This document shows, one piece after another, positions 1 through 7,509 of a stretch of DNA of 64,000 nucleotides; within the stretch, counting starts at the first letter, position 1, and every line of letters starts with the position of its first letter. Origin of the DNA: Bifidobacterium leontopitheci (GTDB lineage: Bacteria > Actinomycetota > Actinomycetes > Actinomycetales > Bifidobacteriaceae); contig NZ_WBVT01000013.1 of NCBI RefSeq assembly GCF_009193355.1, positions 1-64,000 on the forward strand, written 5' to 3'. The notes under the pieces are model-generated. The model was not told where the DNA came from, made no database searches, and saw only the letters and a program-made list of their open reading frames with translations. A program made the position numbers and the translations under genes.

Positions 1-2
1 AC

Positions 3-95
3 TGGAACACCAAACGACGCCAGGAACGGCTGGGGGGACTGACCCCGGAGGAATTCCGGGACACGTTCCCCACAGCCCGGTCTGGTACCCTTTAA
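3..95 (+). pseudogene. IS3-family transposase, C-terminal end (cut by window start)
   Basis: The only open frame ending here reads WNTKRRQERLGGLTPEEF... and stops at 93-95. This is the typical extreme C-terminus of OrfB transposases of the IS3 family (IS150/IS3 subgroups), where an N-T-[KE]-R-x-x-x-x-L-x-G-[LM]-[ST]-P-x-[EQ] segment follows the DDE catalytic core. Only about 30 residues lie in the window, so I cannot tell whether the element is intact upstream. It is followed directly by a terminal inverted repeat of the same family, which supports the call. Confidence 0.8.
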
Positions 96-99
96 TAAA

Positions 100-127
100 C
101 CACGTCCAACTTTTGGGGCGCAGTTCA
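100..127. repeat. Terminal inverted repeat of the IS3-type element
   Basis: Read on the minus strand this end begins TGAACTGCGCCCCAAAAGTT, the usual terminus of IS3-family elements (TGnACTG...CCCAAAAGT). It lies 4 bases after the transposase stop codon, where the right end is expected. Confidence 0.75.
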
Positions 128-129
128 GT

Positions 130-292
130 GGAGGGGGGCTGGCACGGCCGCAGGCCGTGACTGGGGGAGCGCCACCCGCCGCCGAAGGCCGTCCATAATC
201 GCAGAATGCCGCCCGCTTCCCTTGGCCCCCTCGGGGTGGAGGGGGCTGTCAGCCGTAGGCTGACTGGGGGAGCGCCACCCGCTTCAGCGGGC
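130..292. repeat. Two copies of a GC-rich 'CTGGGGGAGCGCCACCCGC' intergenic repeat
   Basis: CTGGGGGAGCGCCACCCGC occurs around 162-180 and again around 265-283, next to AGGGGGCT/AGCCCCCT arms. The same family, on either strand, recurs at about 7288-7350, 9508-9570, 9674-9735, 11903-11965, 36765-36822 and 62640-62695. No gene is seen here. Confidence 0.7.
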
Positions 293-799
293 TCAGTGCA
301 GCGGCACCGCCGGGCTCAGCGTGCTACCGCTGTCGGTCGAACTGGACTGGCCATCGGACTCACTGCCCGACTTATCCCCCGACTTATCAGACGTGACCGG
401 CTTGCCCGTCGAGAAGTCCACGGTCGACCCGTCCGTCGTCGGCGCACTCGGCGCCTCGTCACCGACCTTGCTGAACGGATCGTCGGCCTTGCTATCGGAC
501 GTGTTGCCGGACTTCGCCGATTCTCCCGTGCCCTTGGTGGACGAGCCGCTCTTGCTGTCGCTCGAGGAGTTGCCGTTCGCCATCTCGCTCGGCACCGGAC
601 GGACCGCCGGCGACTGCGACTGCTTGTTGAACGCTCCGGACACACCGGCGATGGTCAGCGCCGCGGCGAGCACGACGGCCACCGCTGCGGCGATCAGTTC
701 TACGCGCTTGCGCTTGTCGGCCAGCAGCGCGGCGAATCCATGCGCCTGTTTCGTGGCGGTCTCCTTGGTCTCCGTCTGGTCGTCTTCTGTGTTTCGCAT
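293..799 (-). CDS. Single-pass membrane protein with Ser/Gly-rich external tail (triad 1, third gene)
   Basis: 168 aa. A short polar N-terminus ends in a basic patch (DKRKRVE) before one hydrophobic segment at about residues 33-54. The rest is low complexity, rich in Ser, Gly, Asp and Thr with repeated SGS/SDS/GDK steps. The basic residues before the membrane segment predict N-in/C-out, so the tail faces outward. The start at 799 has GGAG 8 bases upstream; a start at 826 (MDGVRI...) is possible. It is the last gene of a same-strand set after the small peptide gene (997-1173). Two paralogs of the same architecture are at 4465-5346 and 14191-15051. There is no LPxTG motif and no recognisable domain. 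Function unknown. Confidence 0.8.
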   Translation of the reverse strand: MRNTEDDQTETKETATKQAHGFAALLADKRKRVELIAAAVAVVLAAALTIAGVSGAFNKQSQSPAVRPVPSEMANGNSSSDSKSGSSTKGTGESAKSGNTSDSKADDPFSKVGDEAPSAPTTDGSTVDFSTGKPVTSDKSGDKSGSESDGQSSSTDSGSTLSPAVPLH

Positions 800-843
800 G
801 ATGCGAACTCCATCCATTACGTATTTATAAAGGTATTGATTGC

Positions 844-919
844 GCTTGGCGGCAGTGTTGCGGCAATACCGCCAAGCATGGGTGTGGGGCGGTTCCTGTG
901 TTTGCACGGGAACCGCCCC
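844..919. other. Two hairpins between the peptide and Ser-rich genes of triad 1
   Basis: GCTTGGCGG (844-852) pairs with CCGCCAAGC (868-876). GGGGCGGTTCC (886-896) pairs with GGGAACCGCCCC near 908-919. Neither has a T-run on the gene strand, so they look like mRNA-stability or partial attenuation structures inside the transcription unit rather than full terminators. Confidence 0.55.
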
Positions 920-996
920 TCCCTCAGCACCGGCGCGGGCCACCCGACGGCACCAGCCGCCGAACCACCACGCCAGCCTTCAGCCGCGACGCCGGA

Positions 997-1173
997 TCAC
1001 CTGGTCGCCGGCAGCGTCGCGTCACCCGGCACGACGGACACACCGTCGACCGGGGACGGCCCCTCCGGCATCGACTTCGGCAGCTTCGAATCACCGCCGT
1101 CACCCATATCGGTGACGATATCATCGTTGAACAGGCGCACGACCCTCAACTCAGGCCCAACATAACGCTCCAT
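997..1173 (-). CDS. 58-residue peptide with YxxP...L...DIV N-terminus (triad 1, second gene)
   Basis: 58 aa. The start is fixed by a near-perfect ribosome binding site (AAGGAGGAACATT-ATG), much better than any upstream start. The N-terminal half has Tyr4, Pro7, Val11, Leu14 and Asp18-Ile19-Val20. The same spacing, YxxPxxxVxxLxxxD[IV][VI], is in the peptide at 15075-15248. The C-terminal half is Gly/Pro/Ser-rich with no Cys. There is no signal peptide or membrane segment. It begins 28 bases after the secreted-protein gene and precedes the Ser-rich membrane gene. Short peptides of the 'K-x-Y-x-x-P-x-[IL]-x-V...D-V-I' type recur in gut Gram-positives, but I know of no function. Whether this one is modified or cleaved is unknown. 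Confidence 0.8.
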   Translation of the reverse strand: MERYVGPELRVVRLFNDDIVTDMGDGGDSKLPKSMPEGPSPVDGVSVVPGDATLPATR

Positions 1174-1201
1174 AATGTTCCTCCTTACGAAAACCGGACT
1201 C

Positions 1202-3199
1202 TCACAGCTGCTTCGCGGCATCCGGAACGGCCAGAACGCCGCTCAACGCGCCACGAGACACATCGGTGCCGTCGTTCGTCTTCCAGGACGGCGTGACCTT
1301 CACCGTGTCGGACGCGAACGAATCCGGGATGTTGGACACGAAGGCCACGGCCCAGTACTGGCCGTCACCCATGTCGAAACCGGAATCCTTCACCCCGAAC
1401 AGCCCGTTGTCGCGCCCCTTGACATCGGCCCGGCTGTACGCGGACGCGTTCAGCGTCAGAGTACGGCCATCCTGGGTGCCGTCCTGCCTGAAGAACGACA
1501 CCTCAAACGACGCGCCGCCAAAATGCAGGTTCGGCAACGAGGACAGCACACGAATGTAGAACTTCCCCTTCATGCTCGCCGAACGCTGCACCAACACATT
1601 CTGCGTCTTCTCACCCACAAAATAACCAAACGGATACTTCGGAGAAGACGGGAACTTGCTGATCGAGGTCTTCAGCGTATTGTCCGAATACCAGCCGGCG
1701 AACAGGCCTGCGTTGGTAGCCTTCGGGAAGCTGCTGTCTTCGGTCGGGTTCTGCTTGGTGCCGTCGTAGTACGTGTAGGACGCCACATACAGCGGATCAC
1801 CGTACAGGTAGACGGTGTTGCTGTCACCGGCGATGTAGCTCTGCGCGGAAGCCGCCCAGCGAGCGTACACATACTGAGCCGCGTGAATCGGGCTGTACGC
1901 ACCGTAGGCAACGTCACCGTTGAAATCGTTCTCCGCCAATTCCTCGGCCCCACTGCGCGTGGCCAGGCTCTCTGCGTCAAACGAGGTGCTCGTGTCCTCC
2001 CCAGTCTGAGCAGGCACAGCGTACAGCTTGACATTCGTGTATGGGTTCGCCGTAGGATTGAAATCAATCGGCGATCCTTCTGCGAAATACTTGGAGCTGA
2101 AACCAGCGCCATGCTCGTCCTGCACCGGGGTAGCGAAACCGCCGTCAGCGGTGAACGTCTTGCTGCCAAGGACGATGCCGTTCTTGCCGGGAAGCACATT
2201 GACGGTCGACTGGCCAACGGTCTTGATGGGGGCATTTCCATTTGCCGCAGGGTTGTTGACCAGTGTGCCGCCGGAAATGTACGCTTGAGCGTTCTCCAAG
2301 GTCAGCGGGTACTTTGTTGTATCGATATCTGAGTTGTCTACGCCATAGCTGAGGATGCCGCCGTTCTGAACGTAAGAGGCTCCCCTGACATAGGCCTCGG
2401 GCATAGTGCCGCCCTTGACCTTCACATCGGCACCCCATGAGTTCACCGCGTACGAGTTATCCAGCGAATCGGAGTTCTCGGCTTCGACATTACCGTTGTT
2501 GATGGTTATGGTCGAGCCGGTAACCTGCTCTGCCTGAGGCACGTTGCACTGCGATTGGCCATTGCCGATGTGCTTGTCGCTGTTGTTCTTGGTGACGATG
2601 GCGGCATCGGATCCGTAGATGGTCTTACCCTTGTCAGCACCGGTGCCATTGCTGTCGATGGTCACGTTCGCATAGTTGCCCACGACGATGCCGAAAGCAC
2701 AGTCTGTTCCCTGATTCGAGTTCAGTGAAGCGCCGCCGGTGAGAGTGAACGAGCTCTTGTGATCCGCATCGTCGCCACCGACGAACACCGGAATCTGGGC
2801 TTTGCCCCAATCTTCGCCGTTCGCGTTGTCATTGATGGTGACATTGGACAATGTAAGCGACGCACCCTTGGTGACCACAAAATGGATGTGGCTGATTGTG
2901 TGGCCATTTCCGTTAATGGTCAGAGGCCCGTTAGCAATGCTGTAGGAATCATAAGTGAATCCGCCAAAATCGACATCCGCAACAAGATCAATGGCATTGG
3001 TCTTTCCAGCAGCATAGTCCGACAGGCATTTCTTCAGGTTGGTGTCGGCGTTGCTACCAATCCACTGGGTGTTGTTCACTTGGCATACAGGCAAATCGGC
3101 CGCGTTCGCCACGGAGGTGACGCCGGCGCCGATCGTGCCCATCATGGCCAGGCCGAGGAGCGCGGCCAGACCCTTCTTCATGTTCTTAGTCCCCTGCAT
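1202..3199 (-). CDS. Large secreted beta-helix-like protein with InlB/Flg_new-type repeat (triad 1, first gene)
   Basis: 665 aa from this start. Another start at 3181 (MKKGLAALL), with AGGGG upstream, is equally plausible. A clear Sec signal peptide ends near ANA-AD. Residues of about 90-350 are short, Asn/Gly/Thr-rich repeated strands (for example TLSNVTIND, TLTGGASL, TITINNG), as in right-handed parallel beta-helix proteins. Around residues 440-510 an ARW...FAGWY pattern resembles the InlB B-repeat/Flg_new module. The C-terminus ends with a VTPSWKTNDGT segment shared with the paralog at 15379-17673. There is no LPxTG motif or C-terminal membrane anchor, so it should be released or held non-covalently. 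First gene of a three-gene unit. Likely a surface or adhesion role, by inference only. Confidence 0.8.
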   Translation of the reverse strand: MQGTKNMKKGLAALLGLAMMGTIGAGVTSVANAADLPVCQVNNTQWIGSNADTNLKKCLSDYAAGKTNAIDLVADVDFGGFTYDSYSIANGPLTINGNGHTISHIHFVVTKGASLTLSNVTINDNANGEDWGKAQIPVFVGGDDADHKSSFTLTGGASLNSNQGTDCAFGIVVGNYANVTIDSNGTGADKGKTIYGSDAAIVTKNNSDKHIGNGQSQCNVPQAEQVTGSTITINNGNVEAENSDSLDNSYAVNSWGADVKVKGGTMPEAYVRGASYVQNGGILSYGVDNSDIDTTKYPLTLENAQAYISGGTLVNNPAANGNAPIKTVGQSTVNVLPGKNGIVLGSKTFTADGGFATPVQDEHGAGFSSKYFAEGSPIDFNPTANPYTNVKLYAVPAQTGEDTSTSFDAESLATRSGAEELAENDFNGDVAYGAYSPIHAAQYVYARWAASAQSYIAGDSNTVYLYGDPLYVASYTYYDGTKQNPTEDSSFPKATNAGLFAGWYSDNTLKTSISKFPSSPKYPFGYFVGEKTQNVLVQRSASMKGKFYIRVLSSLPNLHFGGASFEVSFFRQDGTQDGRTLTLNASAYSRADVKGRDNGLFGVKDSGFDMGDGQYWAVAFVSNIPDSFASDTVKVTPSWKTNDGTDVSRGALSGVLAVPDAAKQL

Positions 3200-4240
3200 G
3201 TTTCTTCTTTCCTTGAAACGCACGATGCCCGCCGGACGGAGACGTCGCTTGTGGCGCGACCCGCACGGTGGGCATCGATGCTCTTTTTCGGATACGCAGT
3301 ACACCGTACTCTCAATTGACTAGTTATGGTCCGTAAAGGTAAACGACAGGTGACTACTGTGATAAATCGTTTTATTCAACAGTCGAGGAAGCGCTGTATT
3401 ACGGCAAATAATCATCAAACGGGCGCAATCTGCTGTACCACTATACGAACGTCTTTGTTTTCGAATGTGAACACCACTGGTTTGTGGCATGACCACGCTG
3501 CACGTGCCGCAGCCTCCCCTTCGTCACGCGGGACAGGCGGCCCAGGTGACGGGAGGTCGAGGGTGCGCAACGGAAGGATGAGTGCAGAGCAACAGACAGA
3601 CAGATAGCTGTGTAACGGAAATCCTGAATACAAAGCGTAAATGTGGGGTGCCGGCCGAAACCGACACCCCACATGCTCGTACGGGAAGAAACCCACCGGG
3701 CCTCCACATGCCGACATGGAACCCAACGGGGCAAAAGCTTTCAAGCGGCCGCCAAAAAAGACCCCGAAGTTGGAACCGATTCCACACCAGCACCATCAAG
3801 AGTACAGCATCACGGCGATTCATAGCACAAACTGTCAACCCACCGAAATCCCGCGGCATGCAAACCCGAGGCGAACAGACGACGAGGACGCGCAGCATAC
3901 CTTACAAAATACAATGTGGGGTGTCGGTCGAGACCGACACCCCACACCCATTTCATATAGGACGAAGTGACACGCCCTTAACACCGACATGGAACCCAAC
4001 GAGGCAAAAGCTTTCAAGCGGCCGCCCAAAAAGACCCCGAAGTGAACCGATTCCACACCAGCACCATCAAGGGTACAGCATCATGAAGATTTCCGCCCAC
4101 GGCGCACAAGCCGCCGCTCCTGTAGCATGGCTTGCACCGCACACGCGACGAAGTCGAGTCCTCTGAACCGGGACCGTCATCCGAGCAAGCGGTCGGCCGG
4201 GTCAACCGGCCCGGACGCCATTTCAATAAAAGGAGCCATA
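3200..4240. repeat. Gene-free stretch with a tandem duplication and two hairpins
   Basis: I see no supported gene. A unit is present twice. Each copy opens with a hairpin: TGTGGGGTG...CACCCCACA at 3642-3673, and a perfect 15-bp stem with 2-nt loop at 3915-3946. Each then has a nearly identical stretch running from CCGACATGGAACCC to GTACAGCATCA (about 3711-3812 and 3984-4084). A mini reading frame MEPN-x-AKAFKRPPKKTPK is present in both, but it has no ribosome binding site and diverges right after, so I do not call it. Confidence 0.65.
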
Positions 4241-4396
4241 ATGGCATCCAAAGTGGACCCCGGTCAACCCGGGCATAATCCCACGATCATCGCGATGATC
4301 GTGTTCGCACCATACGCCGACCGGCTGTGGGTGAGCACGCTCCTCGCCGCAACCGTGATCTACGGCATCGCCGTCGACTGGAAGACCCGGAAGTAA
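4241..4396 (+). CDS. 51-residue single-pass membrane protein, unknown
   Basis: 51 aa. The ATG at 4241 is preceded by a strong Shine-Dalgarno (AAAAGGAG, 6 bases), which is the main reason for calling it. The N-terminal half is Pro/Gly-rich (KVDPGQPGHNP). One hydrophobic segment (about residues 16-45, with LLAATVIYGIAV) is followed by a basic C-terminus (WKTRK). It is the only plus-strand gene in a minus-strand neighbourhood and converges on the orphan Ser-rich gene, sharing the hairpin at 4404-4439. I do not recognise the family. A small toxin, a bacteriocin-like peptide or a regulator of a membrane complex are all possible; none is shown. Confidence 0.55.
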   Translation: MASKVDPGQPGHNPTIIAMIVFAPYADRLWVSTLLAATVIYGIAVDWKTRK

Positions 4397-4403
4397 CCGG
4401 GAC

Positions 4404-4439
4404 GGCCACGCCCGCGCGCGACGGCACACAGGCGTGGCC
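4404..4439. terminator. Hairpin between two converging genes
   Basis: GGCCACGCC (4404-4412) pairs with GGCGTGGCC (4431-4439) between the stop codons at 4396 and 4465. No T-run is visible, so termination strength is uncertain. Confidence 0.45.
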
Positions 4440-4464
4440 GCTCACCTGCGCAGTCGCCGGCCTG

Positions 4465-5346
4465 TCAGTAGTAACCGGTCCAGCGTGAGCCGTCGGACTC
4501 GGTGATGATGCCGGAGCCGCTGTTCGGCTTGTCGGAATCGTTATCCGCGGAACCGTTGCCGCCGTTACCCTGCGAACCGTTACCGGAACCGCTGCCCGGC
4601 TTGTTCGCCCCGGAACCGCCGGATCCGCTGTTGCCGTGCGAAGTACCGTGCGAGGTCGAGCCGCTGTGGCTGCCGGTGCCGGCGTTGCCCGACGTTGAGC
4701 CGGACACGCTGGAGCTGTTCGAGGCCGTGCCGGATGCCGAACCCGAATCTGCATCGCCGAACAGCTCGCCGGCGTCGACGCTGTTGTCGCCCGTGGAGGA
4801 ACCGTCACTGTCGCCGGTCGAACCGGACGAGTTGCCGTTCGAAGAGTCGGACGTGTTGGACTTGTTGGAATCGCTTGTGCCGGACTTGTCAGTGGAATCG
4901 CCGGATTGGCTGGAATCCGAACTGTTCCCGGAATCACCGGACGTGTTCTGCTGCGACGTGCCGGAGCCGTTGTCACCCGAGCCGTCGCCCGCCGAACCGC
5001 GGCCTGCAGAGCCGAACGCGACCACCAGCGCGATGATCAGCGCAAGAATCGCGACCGCGGCGGCCGCGACGATGATGATGGCGCGGTGGCCGTCGCGGGT
5101 TTCGCCGGACTCGTCCGCATGGGCGGCGGGGGCGGCGGCACGGGTGGTTCCGACTCCCGAGGTCGCGTTCTGCGCATCTTCATGCCTGGCCAGAGGATTG
5201 TCGCGGCCCGTCGCGTTGCCACGGTCATCGGCCGCAGACAAGTCAGTACTGAAATCGGTAGTGAACAGATCGGCATCGATATGGTCATTGCCGTTATCGT
5301 TGGCGCCGAACGCTCCGTCGCGCTCACCGTCGTGCAGTCCTTGCAT
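4465..5346 (-). CDS. Orphan Ser/Gly/Asn-rich single-pass membrane protein (third paralog)
   Basis: 293 aa. The start at 5346 (MQGLHDGERD) is chosen because GAAGGAACGCC lies just upstream; a start at 5367 would be inside that site. Residues 1-85 are acidic and polar, with no domain I recognise. A basic patch (RDGHR) precedes one membrane segment at about 89-111. The remaining 180 residues are almost only Ser, Gly, Asn, Asp and Thr, ending in SRWTGYY. It shares architecture with the third genes of both triads but has no secreted-protein or peptide partner beside it. The next gene upstream on the strand is the HPr-kinase-like 6070-7068, 723 bases away. Expected topology is N-in, tail outside. 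Function unknown. Confidence 0.75.
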   Translation of the reverse strand: MQGLHDGERDGAFGANDNGNDHIDADLFTTDFSTDLSAADDRGNATGRDNPLARHEDAQNATSGVGTTRAAAPAAHADESGETRDGHRAIIIVAAAAVAILALIIALVVAFGSAGRGSAGDGSGDNGSGTSQQNTSGDSGNSSDSSQSGDSTDKSGTSDSNKSNTSDSSNGNSSGSTGDSDGSSTGDNSVDAGELFGDADSGSASGTASNSSSVSGSTSGNAGTGSHSGSTSHGTSHGNSGSGGSGANKPGSGSGNGSQGNGGNGSADNDSDKPNSGSGIITESDGSRWTGYY

Positions 5347-5399
5347 GGCGTTCCTTCCGCTCTTCATCACAACTAACCCAGTATATAAGGAGCCGCGGA

Positions 5400-6060
5400 G
5401 GAGCTGGGGAGGAGCTGGCGGCAGGGTCGCGAGGTGGGACGCGAGCGCAACAACGCAGATTTCGACGCCGCGTCCCATTGGGATTTGGGACGGGAGGTCT
5501 TGCAACCGGTCACACAGTCCCGTATCCCACAAAACCATGGGACACAAGCACGCGTAACCGCTCACACGCACTCCCGTCCCAGATACAAATGGGACGCGAG
5601 CCCAACAACGCAGATTTCAGGCTCACATCCCACGTGCGATCCGCAAGCACAACGATTCCGGCATCCGAGTTCCCATGTCCGGATGCCCCGAGTACGGTCG
5701 GTTGTCACTATCCAACCGAACGTACTCGCAAAGGCGGGTTTGAGTACGGTCGGTTCAGAAAACCTAGCCGAACGTACCCACAAACCCAACTCCAAGCGCA
5801 ACTCATTCAATATCCCCAACCGGCCATGCTCCGGATACCCGCATACCGCACGGTCAGCACACCAGTCATTACGACAGAAATCCCCACCCCATCCTGCGAC
5901 CGCCATGTCACAGCGGGCGAACGCACGCTGTGACGGCGGCGGCAATCGCCAACGTTGCGCCGCCGCCGAATCCGCCGCACCACCCGAACCACCGGCGACG
6001 CGGCTCACGCCATCCGAACCGCCGGCAAATCCGTCACGCCGCTCGAGTCACGACCGGCGA
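5400..6060. repeat. Gene-free region with two palindromic repeat types
   Basis: TGGGACGCGAGC-C/G-CAACAACGCAG occurs at about 5431 and 5592, each followed some 20-30 bases later by a CCCA(T/C) arm. Two units of the GAGTACGGTCGGTT...AACCGAACGTAC family lie at 5690-5779. Nothing gene-like is supported in 5780-6060. Confidence 0.65.
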
Positions 6061-6069
6061 CGCGGCAGG

Positions 6070-7068
6070 TCACTCCAGCTCTTCACCGACCATCGCGGTA
6101 AAACTCGCGCGAACCGCGGCATCGCTGATCGTGCAGGCGAGCCGATACACCGGAACCGCAGCGAACAGCGCATCAAGCAGGCCGAGCATGTCGGCGACGG
6201 CGAGCGGCGACGACGGCTGATACGTCTGCCGCAGGATGAACGGCAACGCCTCGGCGGGGTCGAGCCGCACGCACGTGTTCGCGATGCCGGCGTCATCGTA
6301 GAACACAACGGTGCCCGGCCGCGCGACGTCGGATTGCTCACGCACGGCGGCCGACGCCGCGGTCGGACCGGACGACGCCGTACCGTCCGCAGTCGCATTA
6401 CCCGCAACCGCACCGTCCACAGCTGTGCCTTCCACAGCCGCGTCGGGCGCAGACGAGGCCGCCCTGGCCGCGACTTCCGCGGACTCGTCCTCCACAGTCG
6501 TGCCGCCCGCCGCGCGGGTGACCACGCAGATGCCGGCGATCGGCGCACTCGTGTTGCGCTGCCAGCCCTCCTTGCCGCACCACGGCGTACCGTAAGCGAT
6601 CACACGTCCGGCCAGCCCCTCGGCCAGCGGCTCGCCGTCGCGGTCGACGCGAAACAGCGGCTTGTCGCCGTTGATGATGTCGACGCGCTCCCCCAGAACG
6701 CGACGCCACTGTCGGATGTGCGTGGTTTTGCCGGTGCCGCTCGGCGCGGTGAACACGTACGCACGGCCGCCGTACTCGATGGTCGCACCGTGGAACAGCA
6801 GCCGGTTGAGCGCGGGGGCGGCGTCGGCGATCTGTCGGTAGACCGCGAGCGTTTCGAGATAGTCGTCACGCCACGTGCGCGTGTCTTCCGAGTCGCGTTC
6901 GCGGTCGATGTCCGGCTGCGTGGTCTCGACGACGATGTCGGCGGTCAGACGGTCGCTCTCGAAGCCGGACGACGGCAGCAGATAGTCGGCGCACTGCCGG
7001 GCGACGCGGTCGTACATCGAGCGGACGGCGACGGTCAGGTCGGCCACGCGCATGCGGAAGTCAGTCAT
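6070..7068 (-). CDS. HPr-kinase-like P-loop protein with Ala-rich insertion
   Basis: 332 aa. Residues 94-120 hold a strand-rich lead-in (ATIEYGGRAYVF) and a Walker A motif, APSGTGKTT, followed by HIRQWRR. INGDKPLFR (about 132-140) and YGTPWCGKEGW (159-169) match the conserved blocks of HPr-kinase-related proteins found in peptide-modification clusters (HprK/ScmC-like), rather than true HprK of sugar repression. A 60-residue Ala/Thr/Ser-rich segment (about 189-248) interrupts the fold before a final helical part. The ribosome binding site is weak. It lies upstream of the orphan Ser-rich gene on the same strand, separated by repeats. Known relatives include kinases acting on Ser of lasso peptides; kinase activity and substrate here are inference. 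Confidence 0.75.
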   Translation of the reverse strand: MTDFRMRVADLTVAVRSMYDRVARQCADYLLPSSGFESDRLTADIVVETTQPDIDRERDSEDTRTWRDDYLETLAVYRQIADAAPALNRLLFHGATIEYGGRAYVFTAPSGTGKTTHIRQWRRVLGERVDIINGDKPLFRVDRDGEPLAEGLAGRVIAYGTPWCGKEGWQRNTSAPIAGICVVTRAAGGTTVEDESAEVAARAASSAPDAAVEGTAVDGAVAGNATADGTASSGPTAASAAVREQSDVARPGTVVFYDDAGIANTCVRLDPAEALPFILRQTYQPSSPLAVADMLGLLDALFAAVPVYRLACTISDAAVRASFTAMVGEELE

Positions 7069-7121
7069 TCTGCCATCATAATCCCGGCCACCGGCGAGCG
7101 CGGCTGGTCGCGGCGGCTACG

Positions 7122-7502
7122 CGACGGAACGTACCCGAAACCGCACACTCGAGTACGGTCGGTCAGAAATACTGAACCGAACGTACCCGAAACCGCCTGT
7201 TCGGGTACGGTGCGTTAGGATTTCATGACGGACCGTACTCGGCTCGCCGCACGAGTACGGTCGGTTGCGAGGACGGATTGCCGTCGCGGGGACGCTCCCC
7301 CAGTCTTCGCTACGCTCAGACAGCCCCCTCCACCGAGGGGGCCGAGGACACCACCCGAGCTCATGTTCGGCCGATCCACGAGTACGGTCGGTCAGAGAAT
7401 ATCGACGGAACGTACTCGAAACCGCACACTCGAGTACGGTCGGTTAGAAATCCTGAACCGAACGTACCCGGACAACCATGTACGAGTACGGTCGGTTGGG
7501 AA
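7122..7502. repeat. GAGTACGG palindromic repeat array
   Basis: Several units of GAGTACGGTCGGT[TC]-(10-15 nt)-AAC[CG]GAACGTAC[CT]C at 7122-7264 and 7379-7500, with a CGCTCCCCCAGTC...GAGGGGGCC repeat (about 7288-7350) between them. Each unit can fold as a hairpin with a 12-15 bp stem. Confidence 0.75.
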
Positions 7503-7509
7503 CAATGAC

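Noticed and set aside
3582-4166. Small genes in the tandem duplication
   Set aside because: Frames differ between the two copies, no ribosome binding site; the conserved part is best read as non-coding repeat.
6070-7068. True HPr kinase/phosphorylase (catabolite repression)
   Set aside because: It lacks the HprK N-terminal domain and K-loop pattern, and bifidobacterial carbon control is not built on HprK; it fits the peptide-cluster relatives better.
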